Assembly: GCF_003966145.1 (NCBI RefSeq)
Contig: NZ_RXNR01000015.1
Span: 1 to 64,000 of the forward strand
Length of the DNA stretch: 64,000 nt
Source of the DNA: Lysinibacillus telephonicus
Lineage (GTDB): Bacteria; Bacillota; Bacilli; Bacillales_A; Planococcaceae
Direction of reading: 5' to 3'
The notes under the pieces were generated by a model. It did not search any database and was not told the origin of the DNA. It was given only the letters and a program-made list of their open reading frames with translations. This document shows, one piece after another, positions 1-8,960 of this stretch. Each line of letters opens with the position of its first letter. Position 1 is the first letter of the stretch. The position numbers and the translations under genes were made by a program.

Positions 1-48
1 TGACTTAATTTTATCAGAAGTGGTCCTTATTTTTTATTTAAAATAATC

Positions 49-91
49 AAAGCCGGTGAAATTTTACTTATCGTAAAATTTCACCGGCTTT
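49..91 (-). terminator. Rho-independent terminator downstream of desR
   Basis: A perfect 18-bp inverted repeat (49-66 against 74-91) with a 7-nt loop lies about 75 bp past the desR stop. T-rich tracts flank both sides, with a better run on the plus strand, so it may also stop a rightward transcript from outside the window. Confidence 0.8.
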
Positions 92-166
92 TTCATCAGA
101 GACGGGTTTTGTCCCAGCCTCTTTTTGTATGGGTATTAATATGTCTCCAATTTTAAAGCAGTACTA

Positions 167-775
167 TTATTTATTCCATCCCTTTTCTCTAAAACGGGAG
201 ATGGCTTCTATACGATTTCCTGCTCCGAGTTTATCAAGTATTGTGGAGATATAATTTCGTACAGTTCCTGCAGACAGGAATAGTTCTGCAGCAATTTCCT
301 TTGTTGTTTTTCCCTCAGCAACTAGTTCTAAAACTTGGCTTTCTCTCTCTGTTAAAGGATTTTCACTGTCATCCTCATAAACAAAGTCCACTAACTCTGG
401 AGCATAAATTCTACGTCCATCCATAATTACACGAATTGAATGAACCAACTCTTCAATTGGGCTATCTTTCAATAAATAACCACGCACACCAGCTTTTCTT
501 GCACGCTCAAAATATCCTGGTCTTGCAAATGTTGTTAAGATAATAATTTTACAATCCTTTTGCTCAACTAATTCTTCAGCAGCGTCCAATCCAGTTTTAA
601 CAGGCATTTCAATATCCAAAATACAAATATCAGGCTTTAGCTCTTGCACTAGCGCAATCGCTTCTTCACCATTCTTTGCAAGCCCTACAACTTCCATATC
701 TTCTTCCATACTAAGCAGTGACTTCATCGCTCCGAGCAACATGCCTTGATCTTCTGCTATAACTATTCGAATCAT
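167..775 (-). CDS. desR: DesR-type response regulator of membrane fluidity
   Basis: This is a NarL/LuxR-family response regulator of 202 aa. The receiver domain covers about residues 1-120, with acidic residues near the N-terminus and the phospho-acceptor Asp54 in LDIEMP, the same number as in B. subtilis DesR. A LuxR-type helix-turn-helix follows (about 135-195, starting NPLTERESQVL). The ribosome site AAGGAAG is well spaced from the ATG. It sits one base after desK and downstream of a fatty-acid desaturase gene, the des-desK-desR order of B. subtilis. In that family, phosphorylated DesR activates des when the membrane stiffens in the cold. The assignment rests on synteny and domain make-up. 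Confidence 0.9.
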   Translation of the reverse strand: MIRIVIAEDQGMLLGAMKSLLSMEEDMEVVGLAKNGEEAIALVQELKPDICILDIEMPVKTGLDAAEELVEQKDCKIIILTTFARPGYFERARKAGVRGYLLKDSPIEELVHSIRVIMDGRRIYAPELVDFVYEDDSENPLTERESQVLELVAEGKTTKEIAAELFLSAGTVRNYISTILDKLGAGNRIEAISRFREKGWNK

Positions 776-776
776 T

Positions 777-1901
777 TCACTTACTTCCTTTCTGGTGTGT
801 TATGGCTAATGGCACACGAATAATAAGTTTTACTCCTTTTTTATTCTCAACAGTTAGTGATCCATTGATAAACTCCAAACGTTCTTGCATTCCTTTTAAA
901 CCATTTCCAACATTCAGCTTTTCTTTTAGACCTTTCCCGTTATCTAAAACAGTTAACATTACTTCATTATCATTTCGTTCTATTGTTATTTTACAATTTT
1001 TTGCTCCACTGTGCTTTACAACATTCGTAATCGCTTCTTTTAAGCACATACTCAATACATTTTCTGCTAAAACAGGGATATTTAACGATTCGGTATCACC
1101 AATAATTTCATAATCTATTTGTGCAGCCTTTAATATTTCTTCGACTCTTATAAGCTCTTCATTCAGTTTCACTGCACGCATATGTGAGACAAGTTCTCGA
1201 ACTTCCTTTAATGCTATACTTGCAGTGTGGCGAATATCTCTAATTTCTTGAATAGCTTGCCCCGGGTTTTTTGTAACGAGTCGACTAGCTAAATCACTTT
1301 TCAACCCAATCATTGAAAGCTTTTGTCCTAACGTATCATGCAAATCTCTTGCGATTCGTTGACGTTCCTCATGAATTATTAGTTCTGCAATTCTTTCTTT
1401 TGCTGTTTCAAGCTGCCCCACTAGGTTCTCCTGCTTATTTTTACTGTATAAGGTGAACGGCAGGAGCACAACGCCAATTACTGTAATAATAATAAAAGGT
1501 GTTTCTGAAAGGAATAATTCCAAATTTATAAAGTATCCAGCTACAATGGAAAGCACTGTAAACCCGATATGCAGGCCATACATAATATAAAACCCAACTG
1601 TACTTCTAATATTGCCAATAAAGAAAGCAGTAAATAATGAAAGATAAACATACCCAAACATTAATGTCATGGCTATGTTTAATACCATCTCAAAGCTTAC
1701 CCACATATATACAAGTCCGTTTTTCGATTTGGAAGAGAAACGATGCGATAGAAAATAAAGTAATATTAAAACAATACCAATTGTAATTTGAATAAATGAA
1801 TAAGATCGAATAATGAAGTAGAATGGCAGTATACAAAAAATAATCCAAACATAAATGCTTACCCACCGGTTTTTCGGTAATGTTGTGTACCAGCTTTGCA
1901 T
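777..1901 (-). CDS. desK: DesK-type thermosensor histidine kinase
   Basis: This is a 374-aa HisKA_3-type membrane kinase. Several hydrophobic segments fill about the first 150 residues, followed by a charged linker (KNKQENLVGQLETAKERIAEL) leading to the dimerisation helix with the phospho-acceptor His in RDLHDTLGQ. The C-terminal HATPase domain has an N-box (EAITNVVKHSG) and G-boxes (DNGKGL, GNGLKGM). I place the start at the ATG at 1901: it has GGGG six bases upstream, whereas the in-frame GTG at 1913 overlaps that ribosome site. This start puts the active histidine at residue 188, the number known for B. subtilis DesK. It likely senses bilayer thickness and phosphorylates DesR. Confidence 0.9.
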   Translation of the reverse strand: MQSWYTTLPKNRWVSIYVWIIFCILPFYFIIRSYSFIQITIGIVLILLYFLSHRFSSKSKNGLVYMWVSFEMVLNIAMTLMFGYVYLSLFTAFFIGNIRSTVGFYIMYGLHIGFTVLSIVAGYFINLELFLSETPFIIITVIGVVLLPFTLYSKNKQENLVGQLETAKERIAELIIHEERQRIARDLHDTLGQKLSMIGLKSDLASRLVTKNPGQAIQEIRDIRHTASIALKEVRELVSHMRAVKLNEELIRVEEILKAAQIDYEIIGDTESLNIPVLAENVLSMCLKEAITNVVKHSGAKNCKITIERNDNEVMLTVLDNGKGLKEKLNVGNGLKGMQERLEFINGSLTVENKKGVKLIIRVPLAITHQKGSK

Positions 1902-1913
1902 GATTTTCCCCAC

Positions 1914-2208
1914 AGTTTCCTTAGTTTTTCTTTAGTATATCAAAAATCGATGTTACTTATAGAATCTCACCTATAAGAAGAACGTCATTACATCTTCTAA
2001 ATTAAGAATGCCCCTTAAGTATTAATACTCTCGGGACATTTTTTACTAACGTATAAGATTTCTTTAAGAGTGTCTAGTTTAAGTGTTTCTTCCCTTAAGA
2101 CTCCTTCAACAAGGCAATAAAGGACATTCACTTGAATAAGCTCTTGCAGTTCACTTAAAGTGAGTAGTATCGGGTAGACAAGCGGTGCTATCGTTTAGCA
2201 AAAATGAG
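1914..2208. other. Intergenic spacer between desaturase and desK
   Basis: I see no gene here. An imperfect hairpin around 2009-2041 (AATGCCCC against GGGACATT, with a TATTAATA core) carries its T-run on the plus strand, although no plus-strand gene precedes it. On the minus strand it could be a weak attenuator between des and desKR. The desK promoter, if separate, is not recognisable. Confidence 0.4.
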
Positions 2209-3261
2209 CTACAAGGTGCTAGCACGTTTCTTCACTTGAATGGCTTTATTATTTAAACGTAAGCTTTGTTCGACCTCTTTAAATGAGATGAACTTCTTAT
2301 TTTTAGGATCATATAATTTATAACGGATCGATTCAACACTAGTTTTTAATGTAATCGTTGTTGCTCGCTGCAATGGAGTAATTGAATCATGCGCAGCTTC
2401 TAAATTATAGTTTGGCACTCTTGGCGCTAGGTGATGGACATGGTGGAAACCAATATTCCCTGTTATCCATTGCAATAGTTTTGGTAATTTATAATACGAA
2501 CTTCCTTCTACTGCAGCTTTAACATAATCCCATTCATCATTGTACTCAAAATACGAATCTTCGTACGTATGTTGAATGTAAAATAACCAAATACCCAGTG
2601 ATCCAGCAATAAATAGTGTTAGTCCGTGTACTAGCAAGAACGTCTGCCATCCGAAGATTAAGATAAGCGTTACGCAGGCTACAAGTAATATGCCATTAGC
2701 AAAGTACGTATTTAAACGTTCCTTCTTCTTCGCATCTTTGCGATTTAGGCGATTTAACACTAATACCATGTATAGCGGCCCTAATCCAAACATGACAAGT
2801 GGATTTCGGTATAAACGATACCCTAAACGCTCAAGCTTTGATTTTTTCAAATATTCATCAACTGTTAACATATCAATATCACCGATACCCCGCTTATCGA
2901 GGTTTGAACTTGTAGCATGGTGAATCGAGTGTTCCCTCTTCCATTTTTCATATGGGAATGAAGTTAAAATCCCTGTAATATTCCCAACTAAATCATTTGC
3001 TTTCTTACTTTTAAAAAACGAACCATGTGTACAGTCATGAAAAATAATAAAAGTACGAACAACAAAACCTGAGGCAAGGATACTGCAAACCACAGTAAAC
3101 CAAGGTGAATATTGCAGTAAATAATAACCTGCTCCCCAAATAAAAAGAAGTGGAAGAATTGTATTTATTATTTGAAAGATACTTTTTTTCATCTCAGATT
3201 TTGCAAATGAAGCAACATCTTTACGTAATTTTTTTGTTTTTTCAGCATCGGTCATAGCCAA
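2209..3261 (-). CDS. des: Acyl-lipid fatty acid desaturase (Des)
   Basis: This is a 350-aa membrane-bound di-iron desaturase. All three histidine boxes are present: HDCTH (about residue 90), HSIHH (about 125) and HHVHH (about 285), with paired hydrophobic hairpins between them. It introduces a double bond into acyl chains of existing phospholipids, restoring fluidity after cold shock; B. subtilis Des is a delta-5 enzyme, and the position here cannot be told from sequence. A TTG start at 3261 is kept because GAGGG lies eight bases upstream; the ATG two codons later (3255) is 14 bases from that site. It is upstream of desK-desR on the same strand. Confidence 0.92.
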   Translation of the reverse strand: MAMTDAEKTKKLRKDVASFAKSEMKKSIFQIINTILPLLFIWGAGYYLLQYSPWFTVVCSILASGFVVRTFIIFHDCTHGSFFKSKKANDLVGNITGILTSFPYEKWKREHSIHHATSSNLDKRGIGDIDMLTVDEYLKKSKLERLGYRLYRNPLVMFGLGPLYMVLVLNRLNRKDAKKKERLNTYFANGILLVACVTLILIFGWQTFLLVHGLTLFIAGSLGIWLFYIQHTYEDSYFEYNDEWDYVKAAVEGSSYYKLPKLLQWITGNIGFHHVHHLAPRVPNYNLEAAHDSITPLQRATTITLKTSVESIRYKLYDPKNKKFISFKEVEQSLRLNNKAIQVKKRASTL

Positions 3262-3357
3262 TTTAACTACCCTCTTTCCCGAATATCATTAGTTTAATCT
3301 TAAAGAAAGAAGCAATTGCGGGATAGAAGCAAACATCATATATTAATGATTACAAAT

Positions 3358-3367
3358 GTCATATGAC
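3358..3367. promoter_or_regulatory. Palindrome upstream of des, candidate DesR site
   Basis: GTCATATGAC is a perfect 10-bp palindrome about 95 bp upstream of the des start. NarL/LuxR-family regulators bind short inverted repeats, and this is the only clear palindrome in the des upstream region apart from the neighbouring terminator. No convincing -10/-35 pair could be placed next to it. Assignment to DesR is inference. Confidence 0.35.
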
Positions 3368-3390
3368 GAGGTAATTAATTTGCATAAAAA

Positions 3391-3421
3391 AACTATCCTA
3401 AAAATAGTATTTAGGATAGTT
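3391..3421 (-). terminator. Terminator of the first peptide-importer operon
   Basis: A perfect 12-bp stem (3391-3402 with 3410-3421) and a 7-nt loop lie just past the acetyltransferase stop. They are followed on the minus strand by a T5 tract. Confidence 0.85.
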
Positions 3422-3429
3422 CTTAACTA

Positions 3430-3942
3430 TTAATTTTCCTTAGGATTTACTGGACCCTTTAGGTCAAGTTGTAAAAAAACTAGGTCTAGCCAACGACCAA
3501 ATTTATAGCCCGAATTTTTAATTGTTCCTGTGTAATAAAATCCTAGTTTTTCGTGGGAAAGAATACTGCCTTTATTTTCTGCATCAATGCATGCCACCAT
3601 TGTTTTTACTTCACGTCTTTCGGCTTCTGCAATTAAATGTTTCATTAATTTCGTTCCGATTCCTTTTCGATGATGGTCTTTATGAACATAAACCGAATGC
3701 TCAATAGTATATTTGTAGGCAGGGTATGCACGAAACGGACCGAATGTAGCAAAACCAACTACCTCCCCATTCTCTTCATATACAAAGAGCGGGTCATCAT
3801 TGTCTTTTTTTACTGAAAGCCATTGTTCACGCTGCTCTATAGTTTCTGGCTCATATTTATAAATAGCTGTGGTTGTTAAAATTGCATCATTATAGATTTC
3901 ATTTACTATCGCTAAATCTTCTTTAGTCATTGGTCTAATCAT
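3430..3942 (-). CDS. GNAT acetyltransferase, phosphinothricin-acetyltransferase-like
   Basis: This 170-aa protein has the layout of the Pat/Bar/YwnH group of GNAT N-acetyltransferases. The N-terminus IRPMTKEDLAIVNEIYNDAI is followed by the hydrophobic beta strands around VGFATFGPFR and the acetyl-CoA loop HRKGIGTKLM (about residues 93-102). Members acetylate the amino group of glutamate analogues such as phosphinothricin, methionine sulfoximine or methionine sulfone. It is the last gene of a leftward operon, 17 bp after an M20 peptidase and downstream of a complete peptide importer, so the substrate may be a product released from an imported peptide. The exact substrate is unknown. The start ATG has a good GAAGGGG site. 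Confidence 0.75.
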   Translation of the reverse strand: MIRPMTKEDLAIVNEIYNDAILTTTAIYKYEPETIEQREQWLSVKKDNDDPLFVYEENGEVVGFATFGPFRAYPAYKYTIEHSVYVHKDHHRKGIGTKLMKHLIAEAERREVKTMVACIDAENKGSILSHEKLGFYYTGTIKNSGYKFGRWLDLVFLQLDLKGPVNPKEN

Positions 3943-3959
3943 TTAAAAATCCCCTTCTT

Positions 3960-5111
3960 CTAGCTTTTATTCTCGCATTCACTTAAGCGTTTAATAATTT
4001 TTGATAATAGTAAAGTGCGTTCAACTAATGACGGTATTTCAAGATACTCATCCTCGCTATGGGCATTTCCTCCAATTGGCCCTAAACCATCAATTGTTGG
4101 AACTCCTACATTGGAAGTGAAGGAAGCATCTGAATTACCGCCTGTAGAAACATCCGTTATTTGCAGTCCAAGTTCCTCACATACCTCTTGAATCATTTTT
4201 AATAGCTTTACCGTTCCTTCATTTTTTACCATAGGGGAACGATTAATCCCACCTTCTAACTCAATGATGGCACCCGGCACATCTGCTTTTTTACAAATCT
4301 CCCTAATTTCTTGATCAATAGTTAACCCCTGCTCCAATTTATCGATTCGAATATCAATAACTGCTTCTGCGTAAGGACAAATAACATTAGCTGATTCTCC
4401 ACCCTTTACTATTCCTACATTAACATTAATTCCTTCTTGAATTCGATTTAATTTTTGTAATTTTATAATTTTATGAGAAATTTCCTCTATTGCACTAATC
4501 CCGTCCTCTGGTGCTATACCTGCGTGTGCAGCTTTTCCATAAATTTTTAAATCATAATGACCGCCGCCTCTTCTAGCACTTACAAAGGAGCCATCAGGAC
4601 GGGCTGGCTCCATTATTAATGCATACTGTTTTCCGAGGGCAATATTTTCAATCAATACATGCGAGGTGGTGGAGCCAATCTCTTCATCACTATTATAAAT
4701 AATATGAACATTTTTATATGCTTCTTCACAGCCGCTTTCAATTAAAGCCTTTAATGCATAGAGAAGTGTTACATGACTTCCTTTCATATCAATTACGCCG
4801 GGGCCATATGCTCTTGAGCCGCGAATCTTAAATGGCCTTTCTTTTACTGTTCCCTCTTTAAAAACAGTATCTAAATGCCCCAATATAACAATCTTTGGTG
4901 ATGTTGCATCCTTATGGCGTATCAGTAAATGATTCCCTACATCCGTTTGCTCTACAATATCTACTTTAAAATTTAATAATTTATATTCATTACTTAGAAT
5001 TTTTCCAACTGTATCTACACCCTTTTTATAGTGGCTCCCGGAATCTTTGTTAACAAGCCTTTCAAGCATAAATAACATTTCCTGTTCTTTAGACTGCAAA
5101 TAGTCAATCAA
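3960..5111 (-). CDS. M20-family zinc metallopeptidase (carboxypeptidase G2-like)
   Basis: This 383-aa cytosolic M20 peptidase shows the expected ligands in order: GHLDTVF (first zinc His), GVIDMKG (bridging Asp), DEEIGS (catalytic Glu and metal Glu), EPARPDGS, the dimerisation-domain motif HAGIAPEDG and the late His in GNAHSEDEY. The TGGNSDASF loop resembles glutamate carboxypeptidases and ArgE/DapE relatives. It probably cleaves a C-terminal amino acid or an N-acyl group from an imported peptide. A TTG start is used; AAGGA lies nine bases upstream and no in-frame ATG is nearby. It follows the oppF-like ATPase gene by about 30 bp in the same operon. Confidence 0.85.
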   Translation of the reverse strand: MIDYLQSKEQEMLFMLERLVNKDSGSHYKKGVDTVGKILSNEYKLLNFKVDIVEQTDVGNHLLIRHKDATSPKIVILGHLDTVFKEGTVKERPFKIRGSRAYGPGVIDMKGSHVTLLYALKALIESGCEEAYKNVHIIYNSDEEIGSTTSHVLIENIALGKQYALIMEPARPDGSFVSARRGGGHYDLKIYGKAAHAGIAPEDGISAIEEISHKIIKLQKLNRIQEGINVNVGIVKGGESANVICPYAEAVIDIRIDKLEQGLTIDQEIREICKKADVPGAIIELEGGINRSPMVKNEGTVKLLKMIQEVCEELGLQITDVSTGGNSDASFTSNVGVPTIDGLGPIGGNAHSEDEYLEIPSLVERTLLLSKIIKRLSECENKS

Positions 5112-5140
5112 AAGATCATTTCCTTTCTATTAAGAGCTTT

Positions 5141-6133
5141 CTAGTTTGCTAAAGGATAGAAACATGCCACTTCATGCCCTTGTTCATGTTCAACTAATTC
5201 AGGCGACTCCATTTTACATTTCTCAGTTGCAAATGGACAGCGTGTATGGAAACGACAGCCAGAAGGCAGATGCACATTACTCGGAACATCGCCTTCTAAT
5301 ATAATTCTCTTTCGAACATCTCTTATTGTAGGATCTGGCAGCGGTACTGCTGAGACTAAGCTTACTGTATAAGGGTGTAAAGGCTTTTCAAATAATTGAT
5401 CTCTTGTTGTAATTTCAACTATTTTTCCTAAGTACATAACTGCAATTCTATCACTTATATATTTTACTGCTGGTAAACCATGAGCAATAAAAATAAATGT
5501 TAATTGATAATCCTTTTGAAGTTTCATTAATAAATTTAAAATTTGCGCTTGAATTGAAACGTCCAAGGCAGAAATTGGTTCATCACAGATGACAAGTTTT
5601 GGTCTTAATGCAATGGCTCTGGCAATACCTATCCGTTGACGTTGACCACCACTAAATTCATGTGGATACCTATTTGCATAGGATTTATCAAGACCAACTG
5701 CTTCCATTAAGTTATAGACGTCTTGTTCAATTTCTTCCTTACTCTTATTTGTATGTGTCCTGATTGGTTCACTAATAATTTCCTTTACTTTCATTCTTGG
5801 ATTCAAGGAGGAGAAGGGGTCTTGAAAAATCATTTGAATATCGCTGCGCAAACTTCTCATTTCTTCGGCTGTCAGGTCATCAAAATTCTTTCCGTCAAAG
5901 ACAATTGTTCCTCCTGTTTTTTCAATCAAATGAATGAGCATATTTCCCGTAGTTGATTTTCCACACCCCGATTCCCCTACAATGCCTAAAGTTTCTCCTT
6001 CATATACTCGGAAGCTAATTTCGTCGACAGCTTTTAATAATTGAGTTTTAAAAAAACCTTCTTTTATTTCAAAGTATTTTTTTAATCCTTGAACATCCAA
6101 CAAAATATTTTTTTGACTTTGCACATCCTTCAT
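5141..6133 (-). CDS. Peptide ABC importer ATPase, DppF/OppF type
   Basis: This 330-aa ATPase has Walker A GESGCGKST (about residues 54-62), signature FSGGQRQRIGIARA, Walker B LVICDEPISALD and the switch-region sequence IAHGLPAVKY, where the usual IAHD is IAHG. The C-terminal oligopeptide-transporter extension carries Cys residues (SGCRFHTRCPF...CKMESP) typical of the Fe-S or Cys-rich tail of Opp/Dpp ATPases. It overlaps the DppD-type gene by four bases (ATGA), so the two are translationally coupled. It pairs with that ATPase to power the permeases encoded upstream. Confidence 0.9.
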   Translation of the reverse strand: MKDVQSQKNILLDVQGLKKYFEIKEGFFKTQLLKAVDEISFRVYEGETLGIVGESGCGKSTTGNMLIHLIEKTGGTIVFDGKNFDDLTAEEMRSLRSDIQMIFQDPFSSLNPRMKVKEIISEPIRTHTNKSKEEIEQDVYNLMEAVGLDKSYANRYPHEFSGGQRQRIGIARAIALRPKLVICDEPISALDVSIQAQILNLLMKLQKDYQLTFIFIAHGLPAVKYISDRIAVMYLGKIVEITTRDQLFEKPLHPYTVSLVSAVPLPDPTIRDVRKRIILEGDVPSNVHLPSGCRFHTRCPFATEKCKMESPELVEHEQGHEVACFYPLAN

Positions 6134-7122
6134 ACTAAAGTCTCCCCCTCTTCTTCAACAAGCCAACAACGGACTTGTCTTCCCGAATCTAATTTCTTTA
6201 AGGAAGGATTTTCGTTTAAGCATTTTTGAGTAACGTAAGGACAGCGAGGGTTAAATCTACAGCCAATCGGCATTGAATTTGATGTAGGGACTGTTCCTTT
6301 AATCGATTGTAATACTTCGTTTTTTTCATAAAACTTTGGTGTACTATTTAAAAGCCCTTGTGTATACGGATGTTTTGGATCAGCAAAAATAGTAAAAACA
6401 TCTGCAAATTCTACAATCTGCCCTGCATACATTACAGCAACAGAATCAGCCATTTCAGCTACAACACCTAAATCATGTGTAATTAAAATAATGGCAGTGT
6501 TATTTTCATCTTTTAGTTTTTTCATTAACTCTAATATTTGAGCTTGAATCGTTACATCTAATGCAGTAGTTGGTTCATCTGCGATTAATAGCTTCGGCTT
6601 GCAACTTAGTGCCATTGCTATCATTACACGCTGTCGCATTCCCCCACTTAATGTATGAGGGTAAGAGTAGTATACTTTTTCTGCTCTTGGAATGCCTACT
6701 CGTTTCAATAATTCAATGACGTTAACTTTCGCTTGTTTAGTATCTAATCCTTGATGCAGTTTAATCGCCTCAGCAATTTGATTGCCAATCGTAAAGAGTG
6801 GATTTAATGAGGTTAACGGTTCTTGAAAAATCATCGCAATATCATTGCCTCTTAATTTTCGATATTCTTTATCATTGATTTTGGTTAGATCAACTTGTTC
6901 CAATTCAATTTTTCCTTTTTCAATTACTCCTGGCTTTTCAATGAGTCCCATTATAGAAAGTGCAGTTACACTTTTTCCCGACCCCGACTCCCCAACAATC
7001 GCTAATGTTTCCCCCTTCTGCACTTGGAAAGAGACATCTTTTACAGATTGAACATATCCTGAATTCGTTTTAAATGAAGTATGCAATTGTTGTACATTTA
7101 AAACAACATTTGATTCACTCAT
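6130..7122 (-). CDS. Peptide ABC importer ATPase, DppD/OppD type
   Basis: This 330-aa nucleotide-binding subunit has Walker A GESGSGKSV, Q-loop MIFQEPLTSLNP, signature LSGGMRQRVMIAMAL, Walker B LLIADEPTTALD and H-loop ITHDLGVVAEM. The C-terminal tail has the family pattern GCRFNPRCPY plus a further Cys. It is the first of two ATPase genes after the permeases, with GGGAGGGGG as ribosome site. Substrate specificity comes from the binding protein, not from this subunit. Confidence 0.9.
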   Translation of the reverse strand: MSESNVVLNVQQLHTSFKTNSGYVQSVKDVSFQVQKGETLAIVGESGSGKSVTALSIMGLIEKPGVIEKGKIELEQVDLTKINDKEYRKLRGNDIAMIFQEPLTSLNPLFTIGNQIAEAIKLHQGLDTKQAKVNVIELLKRVGIPRAEKVYYSYPHTLSGGMRQRVMIAMALSCKPKLLIADEPTTALDVTIQAQILELMKKLKDENNTAIILITHDLGVVAEMADSVAVMYAGQIVEFADVFTIFADPKHPYTQGLLNSTPKFYEKNEVLQSIKGTVPTSNSMPIGCRFNPRCPYVTQKCLNENPSLKKLDSGRQVRCWLVEEEGETLV

Positions 7123-7134
7123 AGAACCCCCTCC

Positions 7135-8031
7135 CTATCGTTCTGTTCTAGGATCTAATACATCCCGCAGCCAGTCGCCTAAAAAGATAATTCCAAGTAC
7201 TGTCACAGTGATTGCTAACCCAGGCAATGTTGCAAGCCACCAACTCGTTGCCAAATAATCTCGTCCATCACTTAAAATTCCTCCCCATGAAACGGTAGGA
7301 GGTTGAATGCCTAACCCTAAAAAGCTAAGAGAGGCTTCTAAAATTATGGTAGAGGCTACACTTAGCGTTGAGATGACAATAAATGATGACATAACATTAG
7401 GTAATATATGGCGTACTATAATAAGTGAATTTTTGACACCAATCGTCCGAGCTGCTTTAACAAACTCTCTTTCCTTAACAGACAGCGTTTCTCCGCGCAC
7501 AATTCTTGCATATGCAACCCAATTCGTAACGCCAATCACTATAATAAGTGTAGGTACACTTGGACCAAAAACAGCCAAAAACACAAGAGCAAATAAAATA
7601 TTAGGAATTGCTAAAAATGAATCCACAAGCCGCATTAAGATCATGTCAACCCAGCCCCCATAAAACCCTGCGACTAATCCAACCAACATACCAATTATTC
7701 CTGCTAATACTACTGCAGAAATTCCAACAAGCAATGAAACACGGGAACCGTATATAATTCGACTTAAAATATCTCGTCCTAGATTATCTGTACCAAATAG
7801 ATGACTAGGATCACCTCCCTCTATCCAGGAAGGTGGCTTTAACATTTTTGTTGGGTTTATAAGTGTAGGATCATATGGGGCTAGTATGGGAGCAAATATT
7901 GCAACGACTACAACTGCGACGAGAATAATAAAACCGACAATTCCAGTTTTACTTTTTAAAAGGGATTTTAATAGACTAATTGATAATTTTTGAGTATTCG
8001 GTGTTTCTGTTTTACTTCTAATTAGCGTCAT
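7135..8031 (-). CDS. Peptide ABC importer permease, DppC/OppC type
   Basis: This 298-aa inner-membrane permease has a cytosolic N-terminus, a first membrane segment (about 30-52), the characteristic LFGTDNLGRDILSRIIYGSR motif after it, and the EAA loop around EFVKAARTIG. About five to six membrane segments are visible in total. It forms the channel with the DppB-type subunit encoded just upstream (12-bp gap). The start has AAGGGGTG in front. Confidence 0.9.
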   Translation of the reverse strand: MTLIRSKTETPNTQKLSISLLKSLLKSKTGIVGFIILVAVVVVAIFAPILAPYDPTLINPTKMLKPPSWIEGGDPSHLFGTDNLGRDILSRIIYGSRVSLLVGISAVVLAGIIGMLVGLVAGFYGGWVDMILMRLVDSFLAIPNILFALVFLAVFGPSVPTLIIVIGVTNWVAYARIVRGETLSVKEREFVKAARTIGVKNSLIIVRHILPNVMSSFIVISTLSVASTIILEASLSFLGLGIQPPTVSWGGILSDGRDYLATSWWLATLPGLAITVTVLGIIFLGDWLRDVLDPRTER

Positions 8032-8042
8032 AGCATCACCCC

Positions 8043-8960
8043 TTAATTATATTTAATACGCGGATCTAGAACACGATATAATAAATCTGCTATTAAATTC
8101 ATTAAGATTACTAATATCGCAATAACAAATACACTTGCCTGTACAATTGCCATATCTCTTGTATTGATAGCCTGAATTAATAATTGACCAAGGCCTGGCC
8201 AAGAAAAAACCGTTTCTGTCACTAGAGCTCCACCTACTAAAGTAGAGGTTTGAAGAGCGGTAATTGTTATAACAGGTATTAAAGAATTACGAAAAGCATG
8301 TTTATAAATGACAAGAAACTTACGCAAACCTTTGCTTTTTGCTGTTCGAATATAATCCTGACTTAAAATTTCAAGCATGCTGGATCGGATGAGTCTAGTC
8401 ATCTCTGCAGCAATTCCAGTCCCAAGAGTGATAGCTGGTAAAATTAAATGCATCCATGAGCCCCTACCAGATACAGGCAACCATCCGAGGGTTACAGAAA
8501 ACAATAAGATTAACATAATACCCAACCAAAAATTTGGCATTGCCTTCCCTAAAACAGAACCACCTGTTGCAAATAGATCGACAAATGAATTTCGTTTCGA
8601 AGCGGACCATACTCCCATTGGAATTGCAATAATAATAGCAACTACCATTGCACTAAGGGCAAGTTCGATAGTTGCAGGCAACCGCTCTAGTACAATGGGC
8701 AATGCATCAGAATTGTAGCGGAACGATTTGCCAAAGTCTCCTTGCAATAAGCCGCTTAAATAAGTTCCATACTGAACGATAAATGGTCTGTCTAAGCCTA
8801 AAGCTTCACGTAAATTTTCAATATCTTCTTGACTAGCATCCTCTGGCAATAGCAAGGCAACTGGATCTCCGGCTACAAAAACTAATGTAAAGACAATAAA
8901 TGAAATAATTAATAATACTGGTATAAATTCCAACAACCGTTTTATTAAAAATTTAATCAT
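8043..8960 (-). CDS. Peptide ABC importer permease, DppB/OppB type
   Basis: This 305-aa permease begins with a membrane segment right at the N-terminus (KRLLEFIPVLLIISFIVFTL), followed by the extracytoplasmic N-terminal domain with the family motif GLDRPFIVQYGTYLSGLLQG. The EAA loop DYIRTAKSKGL lies in the last third and the C-terminus is DLLYRVLDPRIKYN. It is preceded by a 264-bp gap that separates it from the binding-protein gene, as is common when the binding protein must be made in excess. Confidence 0.9.
   Translation of the reverse strand: MIKFLIKRLLEFIPVLLIISFIVFTLVFVAGDPVALLLPEDASQEDIENLREALGLDRPFIVQYGTYLSGLLQGDFGKSFRYNSDALPIVLERLPATIELALSAMVVAIIIAIPMGVWSASKRNSFVDLFATGGSVLGKAMPNFWLGIMLILLFSVTLGWLPVSGRGSWMHLILPAITLGTGIAAEMTRLIRSSMLEILSQDYIRTAKSKGLRKFLVIYKHAFRNSLIPVITITALQTSTLVGGALVTETVFSWPGLGQLLIQAINTRDMAIVQASVFVIAILVILMNLIADLLYRVLDPRIKYN

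Noticed and set aside
241-426. 61-aa plus-strand frame
   Set aside because: It lies antisense inside desR, has no ribosome site and no recognisable product.
2009-2041. Plus-strand terminator in the des-desK spacer
   Set aside because: The hairpin is imperfect and no plus-strand gene precedes it; kept only as a note in the spacer entry.
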